Below, one piece after another: positions 14,770 to 21,353 of a stretch of DNA of 21,391 nt; the first letter of the stretch is position 1, and each line of letters starts with the position of its first letter. The stretch covers positions 1 through 21,391 of the forward strand of contig JAEYYW010000164.1 of assembly GCA_023428265.1 (NCBI GenBank), read 5' to 3'. The position numbers and the translations under genes were made by a program. This stretch comes from Bacillota bacterium. GTDB lineage: Bacteria > Bacillota > Clostridia > Christensenellales > UMGS416. Below the pieces are notes generated by a model. That model worked only from the letters and a program-made list of their open reading frames with translations. It did not search any database and had not been told where the DNA came from.

Positions 14770-15610
14770 GCGGCCTCCGTTTGATCAGTCCGTTGAATTT
14801 GCGCGCGGCAGCGTCTTTGCGGCCATAAACCTTGTGCAGCTGCTGCCGCAGGCCGTTGCCGTCCAGATAGCGGGTCAGCCGGCCGCTTTCCGCCACGGAG
14901 ATGATGCCCGTCTCTTCCGACACGATGACGACCAGCGAGTCTGTGGTCTCGGTCATGCCGATGGCCGCCCGGTGGCGGGTGCCCAGTTCGGGCCCCACCT
15001 GTGCGCCCGATGCCAGCGGCAGGAAACAACCGGCCGCGACAATACGGTTGCCGGACACGATCATCGCGCCGTCATGCAGCGGTGTGTTTGGAACGAAGAT
15101 ATTTTCAATGAGCGGCGCACTCAGGCGGCTGTCAATCAGCGTGCCGCTTTCCACAATGTGGCTCAGCGTGTTGCTGCGCTGCAGCGCGATCAGCGCGCCG
15201 GTGCGCTTTTTGGCAAGGTTCTGCACGGCGCGGGCAATCTCTTCCACGGTGTTGACAGACTCCTCATCGGTGGCCATGGCCTGGAAGACCGAGTTGTCCG
15301 GCAGCCTGCCGGCCCCCAGCCGCTCCAGCGCCCGCCGCAACTCCGGCTGAAACAGAATGACCAGCGCGATCACGCCGGCGCTCACGATGGAGCTCAGCAC
15401 CCACGCCACGCCGGAAAGGCTCAGCCACTGGCAGACCTGGGCGGCGATCAGGATGATGCCGAAGCCCTTTAAAAGCTGGTTGGCGCGGGTCTCGCGCGTG
15501 ACCTTGATCAGTTGATATATGATAACTGTGAGTATGGCAATGTCGACGCCGTCATACCACTGAAACAGCTCGATTGCTTCTTTGATGCTTCTCAGCAGAC
15601 CGTTGATCAA
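14747..15610 (-). CDS. cdaA: Diadenylate cyclase CdaA
   Basis: Membrane-bound c-di-AMP synthase of 287 residues. Three membrane helices occupy about 22-90, followed by the DAC catalytic domain. The two signature motifs are intact: Asp180-Gly181-Ala182 in LHDGAMIV and Arg212-His213-Arg214 in GTRHRAAIGMTE. c-di-AMP controls potassium and osmolyte uptake and cell-wall homeostasis in Bacillota. The start is TTG, overlapping the upstream phosphatase stop as TTGA, so synthesis of both proteins is coupled; no other early start codon is available. GlmM, the usual third partner of this operon, is not in the window. Confidence 0.95.
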   Translation of the reverse strand: MINGLLRSIKEAIELFQWYDGVDIAILTVIIYQLIKVTRETRANQLLKGFGIILIAAQVCQWLSLSGVAWVLSSIVSAGVIALVILFQPELRRALERLGAGRLPDNSVFQAMATDEESVNTVEEIARAVQNLAKKRTGALIALQRSNTLSHIVESGTLIDSRLSAPLIENIFVPNTPLHDGAMIVSGNRIVAAGCFLPLASGAQVGPELGTRHRAAIGMTETTDSLVVIVSEETGIISVAESGRLTRYLDGNGLRQQLHKVYGRKDAAARKFNGLIKRRPHGGQKRS

Positions 15611-16731
15611 ACCATGCCCCCATCTCCGCCCGCCAGCCGGTTGACCAGCAGCAGTGTGGTATCGTCGCGGTTCATGCTTTCACCGGCGCCTGCCCCCACC
15701 GTCTTCCAGATGATGTCCAGGCAGTCATCCGGATCACACTCGCCCATGATGCGGCTCACAACCTCGTTGAGGTCGCCCTGGCCGCCGCTGCCCTGCCAGC
15801 GGGCATCCAGCCCGTCGGAGAAGAGCACCAGCCTGCCGCCGGGCTCCATTTCGCCGGTCGCCGTGGCATACTCCTGCTCCCGGAACCAGCGGCTGACCGG
15901 AAGCCCGGCCATTTCCAGCGCCGTGACAGAGCCCTTGGCGTCCATCAGCAGCGGCGGGCAGATGTGGCCGGCGTTAGACCAGAAGAGACGGCCGGTGGAG
16001 AGCTCGATCCTGCCCAAAAACGCCGTGATATAGTGGTGCTCCTCCAGCTCCAGCTCCATGAAGCGGTTGTGGATGCGGGAAAGCACCTTGCCCGGCATGT
16101 CGGTGGGGTGCATCTCCAGCCGCACGGCGGTGCTGAAAAACAGCGTGAGCATCGCGGCCGTTACGCCATGGCCGGCCACATCGGCGATATAAAAGGCGAT
16201 GTTGTCGCGGCCGATGCGGATGATGTCAAAGATGTCGCCGCTCATTTCCTCACTGGGTTTGTACAGCGACCGAAACAGATATCCCTCGGCGCGGGCCAGG
16301 TCTTTGGGCAACAACGAATATTGTATGCTGCGGGCGTGAAAGATATCACGCCGCATCTTGTCATATTGCTTCTTCATCAGCGATTCGGCTTCCGCCTCGG
16401 CGGTGATGTCACGCCACAGCAGCGCGTATTTCCTGGCGTCGTGGCCGCCCACCGGCGAAACCGAGCGGGAATAAACCCGCCCCCTGTGCTGCACGGCGGC
16501 AGCATCCACCGGCTCGCCCATCCCTTCGGCCAGGCAACCGGGACAAGGCCGACGGCCACGCTCACGGCAGGCCCCGGCCCCATTGTCACAGCCCTGCACA
16601 GTCATCAGGGCCTTATTTGCATAAAGGATGCGCCTGTCGGCAGCCAAGATGGCGGCCGGCTCTTTCAGGCCGTCCAACGTGTCTTGATACAGGCCCCGGC
16701 CAGCGCCTGCCCCGAACCATTTCATCAGCAA
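15607..16731 (-). CDS. PAS-PP2C serine phosphatase (SpoIIE/RsbU type)
   Basis: A 374-residue protein with an N-terminal PAS-like sensor (about 15-112), a short linking helix (113-140) and a PP2C-type SpoIIE domain (about 140-368). The metal-binding aspartates are visible in SGDIFD (166), ADVAGHG (184), FSDGLD (306) and RDDTTLL (356-357). Such phosphatases dephosphorylate STAS anti-anti-sigma factors; a candidate substrate is encoded at 20958-21263. The PAS part contains four clustered cysteines (48, 55, 63, 66, the last two as CPGC), which could bind metal or sense redox. The start is uncertain: TTG 16731 or ATG 16725 two codons later, both with weak ribosome binding sites; an in-frame stop lies a little upstream. 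Downstream cdaA overlaps it. Confidence 0.9.
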   Translation of the reverse strand: MLMKWFGAGAGRGLYQDTLDGLKEPAAILAADRRILYANKALMTVQGCDNGAGACRERGRRPCPGCLAEGMGEPVDAAAVQHRGRVYSRSVSPVGGHDARKYALLWRDITAEAEAESLMKKQYDKMRRDIFHARSIQYSLLPKDLARAEGYLFRSLYKPSEEMSGDIFDIIRIGRDNIAFYIADVAGHGVTAAMLTLFFSTAVRLEMHPTDMPGKVLSRIHNRFMELELEEHHYITAFLGRIELSTGRLFWSNAGHICPPLLMDAKGSVTALEMAGLPVSRWFREQEYATATGEMEPGGRLVLFSDGLDARWQGSGGQGDLNEVVSRIMGECDPDDCLDIIWKTVGAGAGESMNRDDTTLLLVNRLAGGDGGMV

Positions 16732-16761
16732 TACCCATGCAACATAACAGGATTAAACAAT

Positions 16762-16790
16762 ATTATAACCGGAAACAGGGGCGCAATCAA
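16762..16790 (-). promoter_or_regulatory. Promoter for the phosphatase-cdaA-cdaR gene cluster
   Basis: Minus-strand TTGATT (16785-16790), a 17-base spacer and a perfect TATAAT (16762-16767), about 30 bases before the start codon. No other promoter of this quality is seen until ispH, and most of the genes between overlap or nearly touch, so it may drive the phosphatase, cdaA, cdaR, HutP-family, cmk and plsC genes. Confidence 0.75.
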
Positions 16791-16796
16791 AGCAAA

Positions 16797-16824
16797 AATA
16801 AAAAACGCGGAGAATCGCCTCCGC
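16797..16824 (-). terminator. Terminator-like hairpin upstream of the phosphatase promoter
   Basis: On the minus strand GCGGAG-GCGATT-CTCCGC is followed by G and TTTTTTATTTTT. It is a plausible Rho-independent terminator, but no minus-strand gene ends nearby. It may shield the operon promoter from antisense transcription through the lipoprotein gene, or end an unseen small RNA. Confidence 0.6.
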
Positions 16825-16931
16825 ACGCGGCTGCCCCGGACATCTGATCAACTGAAAAAGGTGCAGGAAAACAGCGTTTGCCGTCGAAATGCACTTCACC
16901 AACCATCACCGGGGGATTGGGGTGTTTCTCA

Positions 16932-17963
16932 ATGCGGATGATCAAAGGCCTCTGCGTGCTAGCGCTGGCGCTGCTGGCCCTGCCTTTTCTTTCTTCGTGC
17001 GGCAGCAGGCCCGTGACGCTGTATACCGACGGCGACAGGGATGCGGTGCAAAAGCTGGTGGAGCCATTCACAAAAAGGACGGGGCGGCAGGTGGAGATTG
17101 TGCACTTCACCGACCCCAGGGAGCTGGTGGATGCCATCGCGCACCGCGAGGGCGGCAAGGCGGTCGTCACAGCGCACGACAGCATGTATGACTATGCCGA
17201 CGTGGTGCTCTCCACTGAAAAAGACACCGGCGAGGCATTGCTGGCGCTGGACGCCCTGCGGCAATTTGACCCGGCGGCGTCTGCGGCCATTCCGTCAGGC
17301 GCAAAGCACGAGGGCCGGTGGTATGGCCTGGGCGGGTGGGCCTGGGTGCTTCTGTGGAACACAACGATTGCCGGTGCGGAGCCCTCGGGGCTTCTCGACC
17401 TGGCGAAGAATGATTATCCGGAGGGCTCGGTCGCGCTGATCAACCCCAACTACATCCTCTACTACCCCTGCGGCGCGGCTTCCATTCTGGGAGCGGAGAA
17501 GGTGCGCGGCCTGCTTCAAAAGCTGGTGGACAGAAAGGCGCAATGGCTGGCGACACCGGCCCAAACGGCACAGCTGGTCGCCGATGGGAAAGCGGCCGTG
17601 TGCCTGACCACACTGGCCCAAGCCCGGCTGCAGCAGGAAAACGGCGCGCCGGTGCGCTGGGCGCTGCCGGACCAGGGCAGCGGCGGGATGGGCGCTTATG
17701 TGGAGCTCAACGTGGTGGCCCTGCCAACCACATCACAATCGCCCGGTGCGGCGCTGGCCCTTGCCGAATACCTGCTGGAGCCGGACACGGAGAAGCTCAG
17801 CGTGCAGCTGGGCCTGGCCGATGTGGCGCTGCGGCCACAGGAATGCCTGCTCTCCGCTACGCCGCTGAAGACAGACCTGAGAGCGGCGGAAGACGGCATG
17901 CTGGCCATCGGCACAATGCTGACCTGGTTTACGGACGCAAACCCCCTGTATCACGGGCAGTAG
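16932..17963 (+). CDS. Extracellular solute-binding lipoprotein (ABC importer type)
   Basis: A 343-residue lipoprotein: MRMIKG, a hydrophobic stretch and the lipobox LSSC with Cys23, which would be lipid-anchored on the outer face of the membrane. The mature part begins RPVTLYTDGDRDAVQKLVEP, the opening strand and helix of family 1-like periplasmic binding proteins of the iron(III)/thiamine/polyamine group. Later segments (WYGLGGWAWVLLWNT, ALINPNYILYY, GGMGAYVELNVVAL) fit this fold. I chose ATG 16932 because GGGGTG is well placed before it and the protein then begins with a normal signal peptide; an in-frame ATG at 16878 would add 18 unlikely residues. No permease or ATPase gene accompanies it, so the substrate and partners are unknown. 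Confidence 0.82.
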   Translation: MRMIKGLCVLALALLALPFLSSCGSRPVTLYTDGDRDAVQKLVEPFTKRTGRQVEIVHFTDPRELVDAIAHREGGKAVVTAHDSMYDYADVVLSTEKDTGEALLALDALRQFDPAASAAIPSGAKHEGRWYGLGGWAWVLLWNTTIAGAEPSGLLDLAKNDYPEGSVALINPNYILYYPCGAASILGAEKVRGLLQKLVDRKAQWLATPAQTAQLVADGKAAVCLTTLAQARLQQENGAPVRWALPDQGSGGMGAYVELNVVALPTTSQSPGAALALAEYLLEPDTEKLSVQLGLADVALRPQECLLSATPLKTDLRAAEDGMLAIGTMLTWFTDANPLYHGQ

Positions 17964-17974
17964 CGCCATAACAA

Positions 17975-17998
17975 AAGAGGGCGCCGAAGCGCCCCCTT
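17975..17998. terminator. Shared terminator between convergent genes
   Basis: GGGCGC (17979-17984) and GCGCCC (17989-17994) enclose a CGAA tetraloop, and the stem can extend outward by AAAG/CTTT-like pairing with a mismatch. On the minus strand it is followed by TTTTGTT, a good terminator for the adaptor gene; on + the tail is weaker. Confidence 0.75.
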
Positions 17999-18009
17999 GC
18001 CGGTTCTGT

Positions 18010-19218
18010 TTACGGCCTTATCAGCTCATTCCCGATGGCCAGCGCCCCCTCGCTTCCGGCTGCTTCCGACACAATGGCGTGGGTTTCGTCGCGGCCCAGC
18101 AGGTTCACCTCCACACGCCCGATGCCCTTGATGCCGATGTAGGCGTGGCCGTTTTCCTCCGCCACCATCTTCAGGGGCACCTTCAGGCCTTCCACATCCT
18201 GCCCAAGGTGGCCGTTCACGATCCTCAGGCTCATCACCTGGGAAACGCCCTCCGGCACCTCCAGCACAGCCAGGGAGTTGCGCCCCTCGGAGAGCACTTT
18301 CACCGTTTTGGCCTGCACTGCCTTCTGCATGCCGTCAAAGGTGACTTCGATCTCATTGCCCTCGATCATCGGGTTTTCCCTGGCGTTCATCACAACCACC
18401 GCATACCATTTCTGCGGGTTCACAATGCGGCAGATTGGCTGATCCTTCAGCACGGTCTCTTCGCTCTTGTAGCTTTGGCTTTTCTTGATCAGGTCGTCCA
18501 TCAGCGCCTTCATCGTGCCGGGCGTCATCTTTTCAATGCTGTCCACGGTGAGCGTTTCCTCATAACCGTCCAGATAAAAGCTGACAAGCCCTGTGCCCGG
18601 CGACACGAGCGCCTTGCGCGTGCGGTTGATCTTTTCCTCCAGGCTTGCCCTTTGCTGATAATACCGGTCCAGCGTCTCATCGGCCTTGGCTTTGTTAAAC
18701 AGATAGGTCTGCCGCTCGGTCATGAGGCTCCTGAGCTCCTGCTCGGCGACCGCCAACTGCTGGGTCTGCTTGCCGATGGACTGGCTGCTGATCTGCTGCA
18801 TCTTGTCGTCAATGCTGCTGTTCAGAGCCCTGAGGTCGGTGTCATTCACATCCTTGAGGATGTTGTTTTCCTGATAATCCTTGATGTCGTTTTGCAGGTT
18901 GTAGAGCTTGGTGAGGTCATTATCGGAAAAGCCGGTCAAATATTGCATCACCAGCGGGTCTCCGGCGGCCACGGAAGCGCCCTCGGTGGCAACGCAGGAG
19001 ATCTTTGCGTACTCACCGGCCAGCACAACGGTTTCATCGCGCAGGACGATCGCGGTGATCGGCTGGCTGTTTGACAGCCTGCCCCACTCAATGCTGGCGG
19101 GCTTGAAGAGGCTGAGCAGCAAAGAGATCCCCCACAAAGACAGGCCGAGCAGGAGCGCGAGAAAAAGATAAAAACGCGGCTTCACGCGATATTTTTTGCC
19201 ATAGTTGCCGTATTGCAT
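18010..19218 (-). CDS. Membrane-anchored HlyD-like (membrane-fusion-type) protein
   Basis: A 402-residue protein with a short basic cytoplasmic tail, one membrane helix (about 16-38) and a large extracytoplasmic part. Residues about 45-95 form the first half of a lipoyl-like or barrel-sandwich domain (EGASVAAGDPLV), residues 100-215 are strongly helical and likely a coiled-coil hairpin rich in Gln, Leu and Lys, and 220-400 return to beta structure (NPQKWYAVVVMNARENPMIEGNEIEVTF in two parts). This layout is that of HlyD/MFP adaptors. No ABC or other pump gene is adjacent, so it may serve envelope or division functions or work with a distant transporter. ATG 19218 follows AGGAGGGGAG. It has its own promoter. 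Confidence 0.8.
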   Translation of the reverse strand: MQYGNYGKKYRVKPRFYLFLALLLGLSLWGISLLLSLFKPASIEWGRLSNSQPITAIVLRDETVVLAGEYAKISCVATEGASVAAGDPLVMQYLTGFSDNDLTKLYNLQNDIKDYQENNILKDVNDTDLRALNSSIDDKMQQISSQSIGKQTQQLAVAEQELRSLMTERQTYLFNKAKADETLDRYYQQRASLEEKINRTRKALVSPGTGLVSFYLDGYEETLTVDSIEKMTPGTMKALMDDLIKKSQSYKSEETVLKDQPICRIVNPQKWYAVVVMNARENPMIEGNEIEVTFDGMQKAVQAKTVKVLSEGRNSLAVLEVPEGVSQVMSLRIVNGHLGQDVEGLKVPLKMVAEENGHAYIGIKGIGRVEVNLLGRDETHAIVSEAAGSEGALAIGNELIRP

Positions 19219-19261
19219 GGCTCCCCTCCTCTCAGCAAGGTAAAATACGGATAGACAATAT

Positions 19262-19290
19262 ATTATACTTCACCATGTTTGGCTTGGCAA
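19262..19290 (-). promoter_or_regulatory. Promoter for the HlyD-like gene
   Basis: Minus-strand TTGCCA (19285-19290), a 17-base spacer and a perfect TATAAT (19262-19267), about 45 bases ahead of the start codon. It lies just after the terminator of the sigma operon, so this gene is transcribed independently. Confidence 0.8.
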
Positions 19291-19330
19291 ATGATCCAAA
19301 CCGGCGCATGAACCATACATTCTGCGGGCA

Positions 19331-19363
19331 AATAAAAAAACCTTCCCCAATCGCGGGAGAAGG
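19331..19363 (-). terminator. Terminator of the sigma-factor operon
   Basis: CCTTCCCC (19341-19348) pairs with GGGAGAAGG (19355-19363) with one bulged A, and on the minus strand the stem is followed by TTTTTTTATTT. It starts about 30 bases after the last gene of the operon. Confidence 0.85.
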
Positions 19364-19391
19364 CGAAAGAAGCCAAAAACTGACCGGTTGC

Positions 19392-19769
19392 CTAATGAAG
19401 CGCCAAACGGGCAGTGACACGGTTGCCCACCGGATTCATCTCCACGGATTGGCACAGGCCTTTGACAATGGCAAGACCCCTGCCGCTTTCACTGTAGATG
19501 TCGGCGCAGACGCCCACGTTGGCGATGTTGTAGCCGTGGCCGCCGTCGTCCACGGTGACGATCACGTCGCCGTCTTTCACGTCCACCTCAACCCGAACCT
19601 GATTTTCCTTGCCGCCGCCATATTTAAAGCTGTTGGTGATGAGCTCGCTCAGCACCAAGCGCAGATAATAACTGGTCTCTTCATCCATCCGTGCGGACAG
19701 TTCCGCGTATTTTAAAAGGCTTCCCACGGCAGCGCCCATCTGATCCAGGGACGCGATTTTGCAGCGCAT
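19392..19769 (-). CDS. Anti-sigma factor kinase, RsbW/SpoIIAB-like (intact GHKL motifs)
   Basis: A 125-residue GHKL ATP-binding protein. The N-box SELITNSFKYG has Glu42 and the Mg-binding Asn46; the G1 box is VDDGGHGY (Asp75, Gly77, Gly79) and the G2 box SGRGLAIV (95-102). Proteins of this family bind and inhibit a sigma factor and phosphorylate the STAS antagonist. I chose ATG 19769 because GAGGGGG precedes it by eight bases and the protein then opens like family members (MRCKIASLDQMGAAV); an upstream TTG at 19847 would add 26 residues. The gene follows the sigma gene after 82 bases and ends at the operon terminator. It is the better candidate than the other GHKL protein here for an active kinase. 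Confidence 0.85.
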   Translation of the reverse strand: MRCKIASLDQMGAAVGSLLKYAELSARMDEETSYYLRLVLSELITNSFKYGGGKENQVRVEVDVKDGDVIVTVDDGGHGYNIANVGVCADIYSESGRGLAIVKGLCQSVEMNPVGNRVTARLALH

Positions 19770-19851
19770 TCGCTCTGCCCCCTCTGCTGATTGGTTGTGC
19801 CTTAGAAATGCCCAAATCGCAAAGGGTTGAAACAGGCAAAACCGCAATTGA

Positions 19852-20580
19852 TCATCCGCCGTGCTTCTTCTTCAATGTGTCCAGTATGCGCCGCTCCATG
19901 CGGGAAACTGTCATTTGCGTAATACCCATTTCGCGGGCAATCTCGGCTTGCGTCATGCCATAAATGTAGCGGCACATCACAAGCTTTCGGTCCGTTTCGT
20001 TCAGCCCTTCCAGCACGGCGCGGATCGTTTCGCGGTTTACAACGTCTTCATAGCCGCCGTCTTCCGCGCCGAGGATTGACTCCATGGCCTCGCCGTCCTG
20101 GTTCTCGGCGCCGTCCAGCATCATAAACTGCAGGCTCGACGCCGTTTCCAGCGCTTCCAGCGCCCGCTCCAGAGAAACGCCCACATATTCCGCCGTCTCC
20201 GCCGTGGTGGGATAGCGGCCCAACTGCGTGGCAAGCTCGGTTTCCGCACGCCTCAATTTCGCCGCAAGCTCGCCGGCGCTGCGCGGCGGCCGCATGGCGG
20301 TGGAATAATCGCGGATGTAATGCTTCAGATCGCCCATCAGCGTGGGAAGCGCAAAGGCCGCAAACTTGACGCCTTTGCTGGCGTCGTAACGCTCGATGGC
20401 CCGCAGCAGCGACATCATTGCAACCTGATAAAGGTCTTCATACTCAAGCCCGGGGCGGATGTAGCGCGACGCGGCCTTGGCAGCCAGCGGCGCATATCGC
20501 TCCACGATCTCATTGCGCACGGAAACGTCCCGGCTTTCGAGATACCGGAGGAATAACGCTTCTGTGATGTCAAGGCTCAT
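19852..20580 (-). CDS. Alternative RNA polymerase sigma factor, SigB/SigF/SigG type
   Basis: A 242-residue sigma-70-family protein. Region 2 contains EYEDLYQVAMMSLLRAIERYD and FAAFALPTLMGDLKHYIRD, region 3 occupies about 95-145, and region 4 ends with the helix-turn-helix MTQAEIAREMGITQMTVSRM. Region 1.1 is absent, as in the SigB/F/G group. These sigma factors run general-stress or early sporulation programmes and are held by an RsbW/SpoIIAB-type partner. The position after STAS and GHKL genes matches the spoIIA and sigB operons; I cannot decide between a stress and a forespore role. ATG 20580 lies five bases after the upstream stop, indicating coupling; a GTG at 20619 inside the previous gene is a less likely start. 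Confidence 0.92.
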   Translation of the reverse strand: MSLDITEALFLRYLESRDVSVRNEIVERYAPLAAKAASRYIRPGLEYEDLYQVAMMSLLRAIERYDASKGVKFAAFALPTLMGDLKHYIRDYSTAMRPPRSAGELAAKLRRAETELATQLGRYPTTAETAEYVGVSLERALEALETASSLQFMMLDGAENQDGEAMESILGAEDGGYEDVVNRETIRAVLEGLNETDRKLVMCRYIYGMTQAEIAREMGITQMTVSRMERRILDTLKKKHGG

Positions 20581-20585
20581 TGCGC

Positions 20586-20954
20586 TCAAAGGCCAGCGCC
20601 CCCCGAAATGGAAAAACACACCTGGCTTGCGTCGGCCTGCACCTCATCGGCCAGGGCCGCCAGCAACGCCATGGAAAAGTCTGCGTCTATTTCCTCACTC
20701 ACCGGCATGCCGCCGGGCTCCTCACCGCGCACGCACACCTCAAGGCCGTTTCCATATACAAACGAAACAGCCAGGCGGCTATAGCCGGCCTGGTTGTTGA
20801 TCATCAGAATGCATGCCTCGGAAACGGCAGCCTTCACATCTTCCATTTGCTCGATGGCCATGCCAAGCCGGCTGCACACACCCGATGCCGCAAGCCGCGC
20901 CACCAGAAGGTGCTCCGCTTTGGCGGGGATATTCACGGTGATGACTTCACTCAT
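20586..20954 (-). CDS. Degenerate RsbW/SpoIIAB-like anti-sigma protein
   Basis: A 122-residue protein in the position normally held by spoIIAB or rsbW. The opening ITVNIPAKAEHLLVARLAASGV and the helix MEDVKAAVSEAC fit the fold. The N-box, however, reads SEACILMINNQ: Glu46 is present but Leu50 replaces the Mg-binding Asn. No D-x-G-x-G box is present where CVRGEEPGG lies, and no G2 box can be seen. It therefore probably cannot bind or hydrolyse ATP in the normal way. ATG 20954 follows GGAGG with eight-base spacing, three bases after the STAS stop. It may still bind the sigma or STAS protein as a non-enzymatic partner. Similar motif-poor proteins may be usual in some Clostridia. Confidence 0.75.
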   Translation of the reverse strand: MSEVITVNIPAKAEHLLVARLAASGVCSRLGMAIEQMEDVKAAVSEACILMINNQAGYSRLAVSFVYGNGLEVCVRGEEPGGMPVSEEIDADFSMALLAALADEVQADASQVCFSISGGAGL

Positions 20955-20957
20955 AAA

Positions 20958-21263
20958 TCAATCCTCCAGGGCAAAGGCACCGTCCAGGCCGGTTAAATGG
21001 AAAATGCGGCGGATGTGGGGCTTCAGCCCTTTGATCGCCATGCTGCCGCCATACTCCCGCACACGGTTCAGCGCGCTGACCAGCACGCCCAGGCCGGTGC
21101 TGTCAATATAGCCCATTTCGGTGGCATTCAGATGGATGTCTGCCTTTTTCTCCGCGATGCAATCCAGAATGGCCTGTTTTAACTCTGGGACGGTGTATAA
21201 ATCCATATCCTTGACGATAGCGATTTCCCAACGCGATTGCGCGTCGTTATAAATCCCCTTCAA
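20958..21263 (-). CDS. STAS-domain anti-anti-sigma factor (RsbV/SpoIIAA type)
   Basis: A 101-residue single STAS domain. The phosphorylation loop is MGYIDSTGLGVLV with Ser55 as the expected acceptor, in the canonical Asp-Ser-Thr-Gly context. In this family the unphosphorylated form binds the anti-sigma kinase and frees sigma; the kinase phosphorylates it and a PP2C phosphatase reverses this. The likely phosphatase is the PAS-PP2C protein at 15607-16731. The start is TTG, with GGGAGGGG six bases ahead. First gene of a four-gene operon behind the promoter at 21302-21330. Confidence 0.92.
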   Translation of the reverse strand: MKGIYNDAQSRWEIAIVKDMDLYTVPELKQAILDCIAEKKADIHLNATEMGYIDSTGLGVLVSALNRVREYGGSMAIKGLKPHIRRIFHLTGLDGAFALED

Positions 21264-21301
21264 AACAAACCCCTCCCGCAGCCTACAGTGGTACTGGTAG
21301 T

Positions 21302-21330
21302 ATTCTAACAGGTTTTTGGGGTTGTGTCGA
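21302..21330 (-). promoter_or_regulatory. Promoter for the STAS-sigma operon
   Basis: Minus-strand TCGACA (21325-21330), a 17-base spacer and TAGAAT (21302-21307), about 40 bases before the TTG start. Each hexamer differs from the sigma-A consensus at one position, so basal transcription by the housekeeping sigma factor is likely. Confidence 0.7.
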
Positions 21331-21353
21331 CCACATTAGGCCCGTTTTGTGGT
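21330..21353. repeat. Inverted repeat upstream of the sigma operon promoter
   Basis: ACCACA (21330-21335) and TGTGGT (21348-21353) form a 6-base inverted repeat with a 12-base spacer, abutting the -35 box. It could be a regulator site or chance. Beyond it, to the window end, I see no gene. Confidence 0.35.

Noticed and set aside
19852..21263. Naming the operon spoIIAA-spoIIAB-sigF
   Set aside because: The order fits, but it fits rsbV-rsbW-sigB equally, the second gene is degenerate, and a fourth GHKL gene is present; no sporulation gene confirms the sigF reading.
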